In this document: piece after piece, positions 27,112 through 35,670 of the stretch
Numbering within the stretch: the first letter of the stretch is position 1
Layout: every line of letters starts with the position of its first letter
Assembly (NCBI GenBank): GCA_002839185.1
Contig: PGXO01000005.1
Location: 124,001-188,000 of the forward strand
Origin: Synergistetes bacterium HGW-Synergistetes-1
GTDB taxonomy: Bacteria; Synergistota; Synergistia; Synergistales; Synergistaceae
Direction: 5' to 3'
DNA: 64,000 bases
Program-made: the position numbers and the translations under genes
The notes under the pieces: model-generated
What the model was told of the DNA's origin: nothing
Seen by the model: the letters and a program-made list of their open reading frames with translations, nothing else
Database searches by the model: none

Positions 27112-28870
27112 TTTCTTCGCCGTGTTCTCCGTTGCTTGCTTTGAAAAGCTTGTAATAATGCCCTTTTAGCGACATAAGCTCATCGTGCGTGCCCTGTTCA
27201 ACAAGTCTTCCTCCCGAAAGTACAGCTATCCTGTCGGCATCACGTATCGTTGAAAGCCTGTGGGCTATTATGATCGCGGTCCTTCCTTGCATTGCCTTTC
27301 GCATCGCTTCCTGTACCTGCTGTTCTACCAAAGCGTCAAGCGACGAAGTAGCCTCATCCATTATCAGTATCCGCGGATCCCTTACTACAGCCCTTGCGAT
27401 CGCAATACGCTGTCTTTGCCCCCCGCTAAGAGTTACTCCTCTTTCTCCTACAGCTGTATCAAAACCATCGGGAAGGCTCCTGATGAAGCTGAGTATTCCG
27501 GCAGTCTCGGCGGCTCTTACAAGGTCATCGTCAGTAACTCCTTCATATCCATATCCAATATTGTATGCAAGTGTTCCCTTCATCAGGACTGGATCCTGAG
27601 GTACTACTCCTATCTGCCTGCGGTAGCTTTTCAGGTCAAGCTGTTTAATATCTGTTCCGTCAATCAAAAGTGTTCCTTTCTGCGGGTCGTAAAATCTCAT
27701 AACAAGATCAGCCAGTGTTGATTTTCCGGCACCGGTAGATCCAACAACTGCTACTTTCTGCCCCCTGGCGATCTCAAAATCCAGGCCTTTCAGGACCCAT
27801 GCTTTGTCGTTATAGGCAAACCAGACATCATTGAATGTTATTTGACCTTCCATCGGGGCGAGGATCAGTGGGTTATCAGGCAAGGGCACTTCGTTTTTTT
27901 CGTCAAGTATTTCGAAAACCCTGTCAGCTGAGGCAACTCCCTGTTGTATAGTGCTGATGACTCGGCTCAGTATCCTTATCGGCTGGACAAGAAGGCCGAT
28001 GTATGTAAGAAAAGCAAGAAGCGCGCCGGCAGTCAGCTTTCCTTTTATAACATCCATGCCGCCAAACCACAAAATAAAAGCAAGAGCCGCAATAAGTATC
28101 ACTTCAACTGTGCCTTCCAGGAAACCTCTCACCTGGGTCCCTTTCATTACCGCCTTAAAATGCCTGTTGCTTTCATACTCGAACCTTGCATATTCTTTCT
28201 CTTCAGTGACGAAAGCCCTGACTATCCTTATTGATGAGAGTGCTTCCTGTGCGATCGCCGCCACCATTGCCAGTTTTTCCTGTATAGTACCTCCGACTTC
28301 ACGCAGCTTTGAAGAAGCTTTATCAATAACTAGCACAGCCAGAGGAGTAACTATGAATGTAATAAGAGTAAGCTTCCAGTTTATGAAGAGAAGGAAACAT
28401 ATGATCCCAATAAACGTGCAGCCCTGCACTACGAAATCTACTATGACCGAAGCAAGGATATTCTGCAAAACGGCAACATCGTTAGTTATCCTTGAAAGGA
28501 ACTCTCCCGAACGCTTGCTGTAAAGTTTAGCAAGGGAAAGTCTTTGGGTGTGGTCGTAGAGCTCCAGCCTGATATCTATGACCACCTTCTGTCCGACCCA
28601 TGTCATAAGATACATATGCCCATATCCGAAGATAGCTTTCAGAACGTAGAGAGTTATTATTCCTATTGCAAGAAGATTCAGAGTTGAAGCTTCTTTGTTT
28701 ATAAGGACATCATCAACGATATTTTTTATTAGCCAGGGAGGGACGATCCCAAATATTGACGAAAGGATCATACACGCAAGGGCAGCTGCCAACCTCTTTT
28801 TGTAGGGCTTGCAGTATCCGAGCAAACGAATATAAGAGGACCATGCTTTTTTGTCTTTCAAAGAGAACAT
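27083..28870 (-). CDS. msbA: MsbA-type lipid A/multidrug ABC exporter
   Basis: A 595-residue ABC half-transporter with a six-helix transmembrane domain (residues about 20-310) and a nucleotide-binding domain (about 345-575). Seen are Walker A GSTGAGKST, Q-loop VVPQDPVLMKG, signature LSGGQRQRIAIARA, Walker B ILIMDEATSSLD and H-loop IIIAHRLSTI. Placed between lpxB and the lpxK fusion, it most likely flips lipid A core across the inner membrane. Its ATG follows the lpxB stop after one base (TGAGATG), and its 3' end overlaps the lpxK fusion by 29 bp. Confidence 0.92.
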   Translation of the reverse strand: MFSLKDKKAWSSYIRLLGYCKPYKKRLAAALACMILSSIFGIVPPWLIKNIVDDVLINKEASTLNLLAIGIITLYVLKAIFGYGHMYLMTWVGQKVVIDIRLELYDHTQRLSLAKLYSKRSGEFLSRITNDVAVLQNILASVIVDFVVQGCTFIGIICFLLFINWKLTLITFIVTPLAVLVIDKASSKLREVGGTIQEKLAMVAAIAQEALSSIRIVRAFVTEEKEYARFEYESNRHFKAVMKGTQVRGFLEGTVEVILIAALAFILWFGGMDVIKGKLTAGALLAFLTYIGLLVQPIRILSRVISTIQQGVASADRVFEILDEKNEVPLPDNPLILAPMEGQITFNDVWFAYNDKAWVLKGLDFEIARGQKVAVVGSTGAGKSTLADLVMRFYDPQKGTLLIDGTDIKQLDLKSYRRQIGVVPQDPVLMKGTLAYNIGYGYEGVTDDDLVRAAETAGILSFIRSLPDGFDTAVGERGVTLSGGQRQRIAIARAVVRDPRILIMDEATSSLDALVEQQVQEAMRKAMQGRTAIIIAHRLSTIRDADRIAVLSGGRLVEQGTHDELMSLKGHYYKLFKASNGEHGEENVKTTAQLS

Positions 28871-28871
28871 C

Positions 28872-29999
28872 TCAGGCTGCCCCCATTATTCTTCTTGCCC
28901 ACAACTCGTAGACTCCCGTCTCTCCAAGCATTTCCCTTGCAAGATCCATTTTTTGAGATATATATTTTTTGGTTTTATCATCACCATTTAGCCACTTCAA
29001 AACCTCTTTGAGTATATTTTCCTCTGTGGCTTCCTCCTGCATCAGCTCCGGAAAGAGTTCCATGTCCAGCAGGATATTTGGGATCGTATAATAAGGGGTC
29101 TTAACAAGACGTCTTGCCAGAAATGCAGAGAGCGGACTGAGCCTGTATGCCGCCACCATGTAGCTCCCCAGCATCATTGCTTCTACAGCGACGGTCCCGC
29201 TTGCAGCAACCGAGCAGCATGAAGCGGCAAGGAGATCCCTGCCCTGACCTGTGTAAACATCGAAATTACCTGCCTGAAGGCGCTCTGTCATCTTCATTTT
29301 TTCCCTCTCATGAAGTCCGGGGGCTATCGAAAAAACAGGACGCCATCCCATCGCTCTAAGTCCAGAGGCTGCTTTTTCCATTACAGGCAGGAGATTTCTG
29401 ACCTCGACTCCCCTGCTTCCCGGAAGGAAACCTATAAGCATTCTGTCGTCTCTGTAGCTCTCCGGCAGATTTGCTGCAAGGGCCTCTTTGTCTGAAAACT
29501 CCTCTATCATCGGATGACCTTTCCAATAGCTGCTGCAACCATTTTTCAGAAGAAATTCATGCTCAAACCTGAAAAGCGGAAAACATTCATCTACAACGGC
29601 AGCTATTTTTTTTACCCTTTCTCTTCTCCACGCCCATACGGACGGCGGAGAAATGTAGAAGACCCTGCCTTTGTATCCTTTCGACCTCAGTTTCTGCACA
29701 AGGCGAATATTGAAATCAGGACTGTCGGCGATCACAACGCTTTGAGGCCCCCTTTGCATTATTCGGTCTGTCATCTCATTCAACAGTCTGAATAATTTGG
29801 GCACTGAGGATAGCACCTCTGCAATTCCAAAAAGCTGAAGTTCCTCACCAGGCCACTCGACCCTTACGCCAGCTTCCTTCGGCTCTTTGCCGCCCATGCC
29901 CCATATATCGCCTTCATAACCCATTTTGCGGAGAGTTTTAGCGACAGAGGCGGTATAGTGATCTCCGGATGCTTCGCCTGAGCTCAGGAAGATCGACAC
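28872..29999 (-). CDS. lpxB: Lipid-A-disaccharide synthase
   Basis: A 375-residue GT19 enzyme forming the lipid A disaccharide from UDP-2,3-diacylglucosamine and lipid X. Typical motifs are FLSSGEASGDHYTA near the N-terminus, DSPDFNIRLVQKLR, YISPPSVWAWRRERVKKIA and FLPGSRGVEVRNLLPV, then a SVAASGTVAVEAM loop. The GTG start at 29999 lies 16 bp inside the lpxI end, with GATGGGA upstream. A second LpxB-like domain is fused to LpxK in the same operon. Confidence 0.94.
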   Translation of the reverse strand: MSIFLSSGEASGDHYTASVAKTLRKMGYEGDIWGMGGKEPKEAGVRVEWPGEELQLFGIAEVLSSVPKLFRLLNEMTDRIMQRGPQSVVIADSPDFNIRLVQKLRSKGYKGRVFYISPPSVWAWRRERVKKIAAVVDECFPLFRFEHEFLLKNGCSSYWKGHPMIEEFSDKEALAANLPESYRDDRMLIGFLPGSRGVEVRNLLPVMEKAASGLRAMGWRPVFSIAPGLHEREKMKMTERLQAGNFDVYTGQGRDLLAASCCSVAASGTVAVEAMMLGSYMVAAYRLSPLSAFLARRLVKTPYYTIPNILLDMELFPELMQEEATEENILKEVLKWLNGDDKTKKYISQKMDLAREMLGETGVYELWARRIMGAA

Positions 30000-30799
30000 T
30001 GTTCTATTCCCATCACGGTAATTTTTTCTTTTTCAGCAACGGAACGGAATTCTTCGGGTTCCATTATAAGAGTCCAGCCTGCGTGAAGAGCAAGACAGGT
30101 CAGTTTTGCCTGTGCCATGTTTCTCAGTGTGTTAGGTCCCACGGTTGGGATGTCATATCGCTGATCCTGGTCAAGCCGCATCATTTTAACTACAGTTCCT
30201 CCCGAGCAGATTGAGCCGGCCCTTAGAAGAGTGGCGTCCGTTCCTTCCATGGCCTCCACGGCGACTACCGAACGTTTGTTGACGACAACTGTCTGTCCAA
30301 ATGACAGAGGGACAAGAGTTTTACAGATCGAGAAACCATATTCCGCATCATCCATCTCTTCAGAAGTGGGCCTTCTTCCTGCTATATGCCCGGGCCTGGC
30401 AAGCAGGTCCGGGATGATCTCCCTGTAACTCATTACCTCGAATCCGGATTTTTCAAGAAAATCTACAAGAGCTCCCAAAAGTGAGTGATCGTCCCTGAAA
30501 ACCAAGCTTGCAAGAAATTTCTGCGTTGTAAGATCAAAAAGTGAGGGTTTGAATGCAAGAGTCTTTGATATGAGGCCAGCCATAATAATTTTTTTAACGC
30601 CTCGGCTTTTCATGTCCTTGATAGTGGACCCCAGATCAGGCTTTACAATGTTTACTACCTCGAGTGCATACTTAGATATCTCCCCGACTTTTTCCCTGAC
30701 AGAGTAAACGACCGGAGGTGTCCCCATGTCAGTAAGCCTGCTTGCTATTACGACAGGCAGATTTCCATCCCCGGCTATCAAGGCTATCTTATTTTCCAT
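29984..30799 (-). CDS. lpxI: UDP-2,3-diacylglucosamine pyrophosphatase LpxI
   Basis: A 271-residue LpxI (DUF1009) protein hydrolysing UDP-2,3-diacyl-GlcN to lipid X, the LpxH substitute in many phyla. Seen are the N-terminal KIALIAGDGNLPVVIA, MAGLISKTLAF, and C-terminal GTDATLLRAGSICSGGTVVKM and DIPTVGPNTLRNMAQAKLTCLALHAG. The ATG at 30799 follows AGGAGGAATAATTG; a TTG one codon earlier is less likely. It is the first gene of the lipid A/Kdo operon and is followed by an overlapping lpxB. Confidence 0.94.
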   Translation of the reverse strand: MENKIALIAGDGNLPVVIASRLTDMGTPPVVYSVREKVGEISKYALEVVNIVKPDLGSTIKDMKSRGVKKIIMAGLISKTLAFKPSLFDLTTQKFLASLVFRDDHSLLGALVDFLEKSGFEVMSYREIIPDLLARPGHIAGRRPTSEEMDDAEYGFSICKTLVPLSFGQTVVVNKRSVVAVEAMEGTDATLLRAGSICSGGTVVKMMRLDQDQRYDIPTVGPNTLRNMAQAKLTCLALHAGWTLIMEPEEFRSVAEKEKITVMGIEQCRSS

Positions 30800-30979
30800 C
30801 AATTATTCCTCCTGAAACCATATCTGCTGTAAAGTCACATACTATAATTGTCACTCATAAAAACGGAATTAGTCACATATCTTTGGTGCCATCGGGAAAG
30901 TATAGCACAGCTCGCTGTCCTGCCGTTCCGAAAGGGCAATGACAACGAAAGTCAGGAGCCTCTGTCGTTTATGTTTTTA

Positions 30980-31786
30980 CTATCCCAGTGCAACATCAAG
31001 GACCATCATTACAGCAAAACCAAACAAGACCCCCATTGTAGCCAGATCCCCGTTTCCGCTCGATTGCGACTCGGGGACTACCTCTTCAACAACAACAAAT
31101 ATCATCGCACCTGCCGCATAAGCAAGCGCATATGGAAGTACGGGCCGGGCTATCTGAACTAAAAGAGCGCCGATAAGGGCAAAAAAGGGTTCAACTACCG
31201 CAGAAAGCTGACCATATAAAAAAGCCTTCTGCCTGCTCAGTCCCTCACGGCGAAGAGGCATCGAAACAGCAAGCCCTTCCGGGAAGTTCTGCAGCCCTAT
31301 GCCTATAGCCAACGCTATCGCTCCGGCCATAGTTGCCTCCGGCATAAGTCCGATTGCTCCGAATGCGACCCCGACAGCCATGCCTTCAGGTATGTTATGG
31401 ATGGTTATAGCCAAAACAAGGAGCGTCGTCCTCCTCATTCTTGACGGAGGTCCTTCCGGGTCTGTTTCTGCCATTCCAGGATGGAGATGAGGCATGAGCA
31501 TGTCAAGAAGCCGCATTGAAATACCTCCGAGAAGGAAGCCAATAAAAGGAGGCAGCCATCCGGGGTAGCCCAGTTCCTCTGATATCAATATCGCCGGGGC
31601 AAGCAGAGACCAGAAACTGGCGGCGATCATTACCCCTCCGGCAAATCCCAGCATTACATCAAGAACTTTCTGATCAGGCCTCTTTGCAAGAAAGACTCCC
31701 GAAGCGCCCAAAGCTGTCAGGCTCCATGTAAAGCATCCTGCCAAAAGCGCCTGGATCGGCGCCGACAACTCCATAAACCAATTCAT
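30980..31786 (-). CDS. ZIP-family divalent metal transporter
   Basis: A 268-residue ZIP transporter of the ZupT/GufA-like type, probably for zinc or other divalent metals. Eight hydrophobic helices are visible. Helix IV carries LAITIHNIPEGMAVGVAFG and helix V carries GIGLQNFPEGLAVSMPLR, the paired H/N..PEG motifs forming the metal site. A short His-containing loop (MPHLHPGM) precedes helix IV. I chose the ATG at 31786, with GGAGG upstream; the in-frame extension to 31891 shows no family match. Confidence 0.92.
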   Translation of the reverse strand: MNWFMELSAPIQALLAGCFTWSLTALGASGVFLAKRPDQKVLDVMLGFAGGVMIAASFWSLLAPAILISEELGYPGWLPPFIGFLLGGISMRLLDMLMPHLHPGMAETDPEGPPSRMRRTTLLVLAITIHNIPEGMAVGVAFGAIGLMPEATMAGAIALAIGIGLQNFPEGLAVSMPLRREGLSRQKAFLYGQLSAVVEPFFALIGALLVQIARPVLPYALAYAAGAMIFVVVEEVVPESQSSGNGDLATMGVLFGFAVMMVLDVALG

Positions 31787-31906
31787 AGGGACACCATCCT
31801 CCAAAGAGTGATCTCTTGGAACAACTCCTATTTTACAAGCAAAACATAAGTACCAATAGCGCGGATTTAGCGCAACGGATATAAAAAGCATTTCAATCTG
31901 AGGTGA

Positions 31907-31912
31907 TATAAT
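31907..31912 (+). promoter_or_regulatory. Candidate -10 box of the HD phosphohydrolase gene
   Basis: A perfect TATAAT with no convincing -35 box 15-19 bp upstream. Its expected transcription start, about 31919, leaves almost no leader before the ATG at 31924, which is one reason the GTG at 31942 is preferred as the start codon. Confidence 0.4.
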
Positions 31913-31941
31913 ATTCTCTCAGAATGTGGGGGGCGAAGCCA

Positions 31942-32703
31942 GTGTTTTCTACCGATAGGACAAATGAATGGTTCAAAGTCTTCACAGATAGTTATAAGAC
32001 AGAAGGTATACTCCACCCTATGCTTGACCTCAAGCTCAAACACAGCAAAAGGGTTTCTGAAATATGCTCTGAAATAGCTGATTCAATGGGATGGGACGAG
32101 TATGGAGACAGCTGGCTGGCACATACCTCAGGTCTTCTGCATGACGTGGGAAGATTTCCACAATACAGTAAGTACGGTACCTTTTTCGACAGTATCAGTG
32201 TTGACCATGGAGACCGGGGCGCAGAAATAATCTCAAGAGAATTCAACTGGGAAGGCATCCCTGAGAATTTTAGGGAAAATGTCATATCTGCTGTTAAGTT
32301 CCACAACAAGAAATTAGTACCGACCGACATTAAGCTTGGTGCTTATAAGTGGTCATGCCTTGTCAGGGACGCGGACAAGATCGATATTTTCAGAATGGTA
32401 GAAGAGCGTATCGACAAAGGAACGATATTTGAAATGCTCCCGAGGCACCAGTCGGCAGAAGGCCTTTCTTCCGATCTTGTGGAAGAAATAAGGAAGACGG
32501 GCTCCGGTTCCTATTCAAATGCCAGCTCCCTTCAGGATTACAGGCTGATACAGCTGACATGGGGATGCGACCTGAATTTTCCTGTTTCAGTGGCTACTAT
32601 CAAAGAAGAAAAAATAATCGAGAGGATCCGGGAAGACCTCCTGCCCTTCGGTATAACCGACCTCGTTGACGATCTGATAAGCCGAATATATTCCATGGAA
32701 TAA
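31942..32703 (+). CDS. HD-domain phosphohydrolase
   Basis: About 253 residues with one HD domain: HSKRVSEICSEIA, then LAHTSGLLHDVGRFPQYS carrying the metal-binding HD pair, DHGDRGAEII and VRDADKIDIFRM. Proteins of this kind hydrolyse nucleotides or cyclic nucleotides; the substrate is unknown. Two starts are possible. The ATG at 31924 has no ribosome-binding site, while the GTG at 31942 is preceded by a GGGGGGCGAAG run, so I prefer the GTG. It is the only plus-strand gene between the ZIP and rubredoxin genes. Confidence 0.8.
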   Translation: MFSTDRTNEWFKVFTDSYKTEGILHPMLDLKLKHSKRVSEICSEIADSMGWDEYGDSWLAHTSGLLHDVGRFPQYSKYGTFFDSISVDHGDRGAEIISREFNWEGIPENFRENVISAVKFHNKKLVPTDIKLGAYKWSCLVRDADKIDIFRMVEERIDKGTIFEMLPRHQSAEGLSSDLVEEIRKTGSGSYSNASSLQDYRLIQLTWGCDLNFPVSVATIKEEKIIERIREDLLPFGITDLVDDLISRIYSME

Positions 32704-32704
32704 C

Positions 32705-32738
32705 AAAAGGGAGACCTGCATATCAATAAGGGTCTCCC
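32705..32738 (-). terminator. Probable terminator of the rubredoxin gene
   Basis: GGGAGACC (32709-32716) pairs with GGTCTCCC (32731-32738). On the minus strand the stem is followed by TTTTGTTA, a short U-rich tail. It lies 39 bp beyond the rubredoxin stop and could also fold in the converging HD transcript. Confidence 0.5.
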
Positions 32739-32776
32739 GTAACTATGACTTATCCTCGCTTTGTCTTGTTAACTGA

Positions 32777-32935
32777 TCACTGAGCTTCAAACATATCCTT
32801 GCCTACACCGCATACAGGGCAGGCCCAGTCATCGGGGATCTCTTCAAAAGGTGTTCCCGGAGCAACTCCTGAATCCGGATCTCCTGCTTCTGGATCATAA
32901 ACATAACCGCAAACGGTGCATACGTACTTCTTCAT
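32777..32935 (-). CDS. Rubredoxin
   Basis: A 52-residue one-iron electron carrier. Both iron-binding knuckles are visible: [14 protein letters not shown] near the N-terminus and [12 protein letters not shown] near the C-terminus, with the characteristic [14 protein letters not shown] between. In anaerobes rubredoxins feed superoxide reductase, rubrerythrin or oxygen-reducing flavoproteins, but no such partner lies next to it. I chose the ATG at 32935, with AAGGAGG upstream; a longer in-frame start would place that site inside the coding region. Confidence 0.96.
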   Translation of the reverse strand: MKKYVCTVCGYVYDPEAGDPDSGVAPGTPFEEIPDDWACPVCGVGKDMFEAQ

Positions 32936-33013
32936 TGTCCATAGTCCTCCTTTTAAATTGGGCCTCACCAACGGCCACTATTGCCGGAATCATTATCATT
33001 TTAACATTATTTA

Positions 33014-34105
33014 TCATACACGGTAAAAAGACTGATCAAGTTTTCCTGTCAGCCTTGTTCCCGCTTGCTCAATTATAAGGTAATTATCCTCTAATCTCAA
33101 TCCTCCCCAGCCATCGATATAAATTCCGGGTTCGATCGTGACAACGTCGTTATGTTTCAATTCATATGAATATTTTGAGGAAATGTATGGCGTCTCGTGT
33201 ATCTCAATGCCCAGGCCGTGCCCCAGTCCATGTGTAAAATATCTGCCCAGTCCCATTGATTCGAGCACATCATATGCAGTTTTATATACAACGGTTCCCT
33301 TTGCGCCGGAGCACAGAACTCTGACAGCCGCATGGTGCGCCTCTGACAATATTTCATGATAATCTTTTGCACGGGGATCCGGTGCACCAAATGAAAAATT
33401 TCTTGTAATGTCGCAAAAGTATTCCCTATACCTGACGCCAAAATCCACCGTGACCCACTCGCCCCGCACCATTTCTTTATCTGTGGCCCTTCCATGCGGC
33501 ATCGAGCTTCTTGTTCCTGACGCAACTATCATGTCAAATCCGGCCTCGCCGCCAAATTTATTGATGTTGAAATTGAGGAGCGCTTCAAATTCTTTTTCAG
33601 TCATTCCCGGCCTTACTAGGCCTAATGTTTCCAAAAAAGCGTCAGCGGCGATCTCTCCCGCCCTTATGATAAACCGGACCTCATGTTCATCTTTTGAACG
33701 GCGAAGTTCTGATATCAGATAAGATCCGTCGCTCCATCTGGTATTTTTAGCAGAGGATAGTTTTTCCCATGTTAAATGGGAAGTTTTTGTTGCTTCACAA
33801 AGTATTTTTTGAGCGCCGTGAGCGGATATGCTTTCAATAAGATCGTCGACCAGACTGTTTTTTTGGGCAGAGACCCGGTGCGGCGACTGTATTTCACCCT
33901 GCTGCCTGTACCTGGCATCAAGGATCAGTTCGGCAGAATCTTTATATACAGCCAGCGCTCCCGATGTGCCTCTAAAACCGCTAAGATAGTACAGTGACTC
34001 CCAGTTGTAGCTTTCCTCTGTGAAGACGACAAAAGCATCAGTACCCGTTTTTGCCATCTCTTCCCGCAGCTTTTCAGCTCTTTTCAGGATAAACTTATTA
34101 TCCAT
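33014..34105 (-). CDS. Xaa-Pro aminopeptidase (M24 family)
   Basis: A 363-residue M24B peptidase that removes residues N-terminal to proline. It has a creatinase-like N-terminal domain (LSGFRGTSGALAVYKDSAEL) and a pita-bread catalytic domain with VTVDFGVRYREYFCDITRNF (metal Asp pair), THGLGHGLGIEIHETPY (metal His) and VVTIEPGIYI / LRLEDNYLI (metal Glu residues). The ATG at 34105 follows GGTGGAG and overlaps the upstream HypE-like gene by 8 bp. It is the last gene of the tkt-trmI-queH-hypE-like operon. Confidence 0.93.
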   Translation of the reverse strand: MDNKFILKRAEKLREEMAKTGTDAFVVFTEESYNWESLYYLSGFRGTSGALAVYKDSAELILDARYRQQGEIQSPHRVSAQKNSLVDDLIESISAHGAQKILCEATKTSHLTWEKLSSAKNTRWSDGSYLISELRRSKDEHEVRFIIRAGEIAADAFLETLGLVRPGMTEKEFEALLNFNINKFGGEAGFDMIVASGTRSSMPHGRATDKEMVRGEWVTVDFGVRYREYFCDITRNFSFGAPDPRAKDYHEILSEAHHAAVRVLCSGAKGTVVYKTAYDVLESMGLGRYFTHGLGHGLGIEIHETPYISSKYSYELKHNDVVTIEPGIYIDGWGGLRLEDNYLIIEQAGTRLTGKLDQSFYRV

Positions 34106-35090
34106 TCTTTGCTCCACCCATCTTAAGGAGTCTCCAGAGCTCCTCTGAAGGTTCGGGCACCGGGTCTTGAAGTTTTTCTCCCATTGATCCTACAACAGAT
34201 GCATCAATATTTAATTTTGCAAGCTCCCGCAACGCTTCAGATGTCTTTTCCCCAGGCACAGCGGCAATGAGGCTGCCTGAAGCTATCAGTCGAAGCGGAT
34301 CGAATCCAAGTTTTTCTGCCGCCCTGGCTGTAAGGGGATGGACAGGAACTGAAGCATAGTCTATATCCGTCCTGAGACCGCTCAGGGCCGAAATCTCACC
34401 TATTCCTCCCATGAAGCCTCCTTCAGTGGGATCGTGCATGAACTTGGCTATTTTTCTCAATACTTTGGATTCTTCAAGTACTGAAGTCTTTTCAGCCCAT
34501 GAAACCATCTCGGTTATATCTGCTTCAGACATGAAGGGTTTTAAAAGCTCCGGCTTATCTGTTGCAAGGATAGACATACCCTCTATGCCTATATGTTTCG
34601 TGACAATCAGTGCATCGCCCGGTCTCAGTTCATTGGCCCTAAGCACTCTGTCTGCTGTGCCAATAAGGGCTCCCATGATCACAGGCCTTTCATATCTGTC
34701 GTTGAATTCCGTATGTCCTCCTGCAACAGCGATACCCTGAGCCAGACATTCCTCGTGTATCTCACTCATGATCCTTGCTGCGCCATCTTCCCCCCATGAA
34801 GGAGGAAGGATGAGTGTAACGGCAAGATAAGCCGGATCGCCGCCCTTGGATGCTATATCGTTTGAATTTATCCTTACAAGAAGTCTTCCCGCACCTTTTT
34901 CCGCGCCTACGATGGGATCGGATGAAAAGACAAGGTACTTTCCTTTCGGCCACTCGATGACAGCCGCATCCTCTCCCACTGCCGGGCCGATGAGAAGCTC
35001 TTGGCGTACTGCCCCGATGTAGCGCAGTACGTTCCGCTTAAGAGCTTCCGGCGAGAGTTTTCCGGATGGAAGTCCTTTGGTCTCGTCCAT
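34098..35090 (-). CDS. HypE-like AIR-synthase-family protein
   Basis: A 330-residue protein of the AIR synthase (PurM) superfamily, closest in appearance to HypE/ThiL. Seen are GPAVGEDAAVIEW, FSSDPIVGAEKGAGRLLVRINSNDIASKGGDP, AGGHTEFNDR and MHDPTEGGFMGGIGEIS, the ATP- and metal-binding set. The protein ends in LWRLLKMGGAKNG and lacks the C-terminal PRIC-type cysteine on which HypE builds its thiocyanate. No hydrogenase or hyp genes are present in the window, so hydrogenase maturation is not supported. It lies between queH and the aminopeptidase, sharing an overlap with the latter. Confidence 0.82.
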   Translation of the reverse strand: MDETKGLPSGKLSPEALKRNVLRYIGAVRQELLIGPAVGEDAAVIEWPKGKYLVFSSDPIVGAEKGAGRLLVRINSNDIASKGGDPAYLAVTLILPPSWGEDGAARIMSEIHEECLAQGIAVAGGHTEFNDRYERPVIMGALIGTADRVLRANELRPGDALIVTKHIGIEGMSILATDKPELLKPFMSEADITEMVSWAEKTSVLEESKVLRKIAKFMHDPTEGGFMGGIGEISALSGLRTDIDYASVPVHPLTARAAEKLGFDPLRLIASGSLIAAVPGEKTSEALRELAKLNIDASVVGSMGEKLQDPVPEPSEELWRLLKMGGAKNG

Positions 35091-35096
35091 TTTCAG

Positions 35097-35645
35097 TCAC
35101 CTGTTTCTTATCGAATATATACAGCCGCAGTAGTCCTGCCTGTAGAGTCCCAGTTTTTTGCTCTCATCCACGGACCTTTTGAATCCGTTGTTTTTTCGCC
35201 AGATCTTTGAGACCCAGATCAGACCGTAATCAGAACAAATTTTTTCTCCTATTTCGTTAATGACGGAGGGATCTTTATGCGGACTGATAGTGAGGGTGGT
35301 CGTCAACAGTCCTGCCCCGCTCCTGACTGCATATTGAGCCGCAGCTTTCAGCTGGAGCTCAAAACAGAGCAGGCATCTTTTCCCGCCCTCAGGCTCAGAT
35401 ACAAACGTTTTCGTTTCCCTTACCCACTTCTCGGGGTCGTAAGGCATTACATGACACACTATACCTTTCGCTTGGCATAGAAACACTACTGCATCTGCCC
35501 TTTTTTCAAATTCGTCCTTTGGGTGGATATTGCCCCCGTAGAAAAAACCTTCTGTACTATATCCCTCATCCAAAAGGAGATCTGCAGGTACTGTTGCATC
35601 AGGAGCACAGCATATATGAAGGATCAGTCGCTTTTTGTCATCCAT
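35097..35645 (-). CDS. queH: Epoxyqueuosine reductase QueH
   Basis: A 182-residue QueH (DUF208) protein, the non-cobalamin enzyme for the last step of queuosine synthesis. Four cysteine motifs expected for its Fe-S and metal sites are visible: ILHICCAPDA at the N-terminus, RCLLCFELQLKAAA in the middle and YRQDYCGCIYS at the C-terminus. TTTLTISPHKD is also typical. It lies between trmI and the HypE-like gene. Other queuosine-related genes (folE2, queD) occur at 59871-61009. Confidence 0.93.
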   Translation of the reverse strand: MDDKKRLILHICCAPDATVPADLLLDEGYSTEGFFYGGNIHPKDEFEKRADAVVFLCQAKGIVCHVMPYDPEKWVRETKTFVSEPEGGKRCLLCFELQLKAAAQYAVRSGAGLLTTTLTISPHKDPSVINEIGEKICSDYGLIWVSKIWRKNNGFKRSVDESKKLGLYRQDYCGCIYSIRNR

Positions 35646-35670
35646 GTATTTAAACGGCGCCTCTTTATAG

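Noticed and set aside
31787-31891. N-terminal extension of the ZIP transporter
   Set aside because: It runs through the ribosome-binding site and a promoter-like region and has no family similarity.
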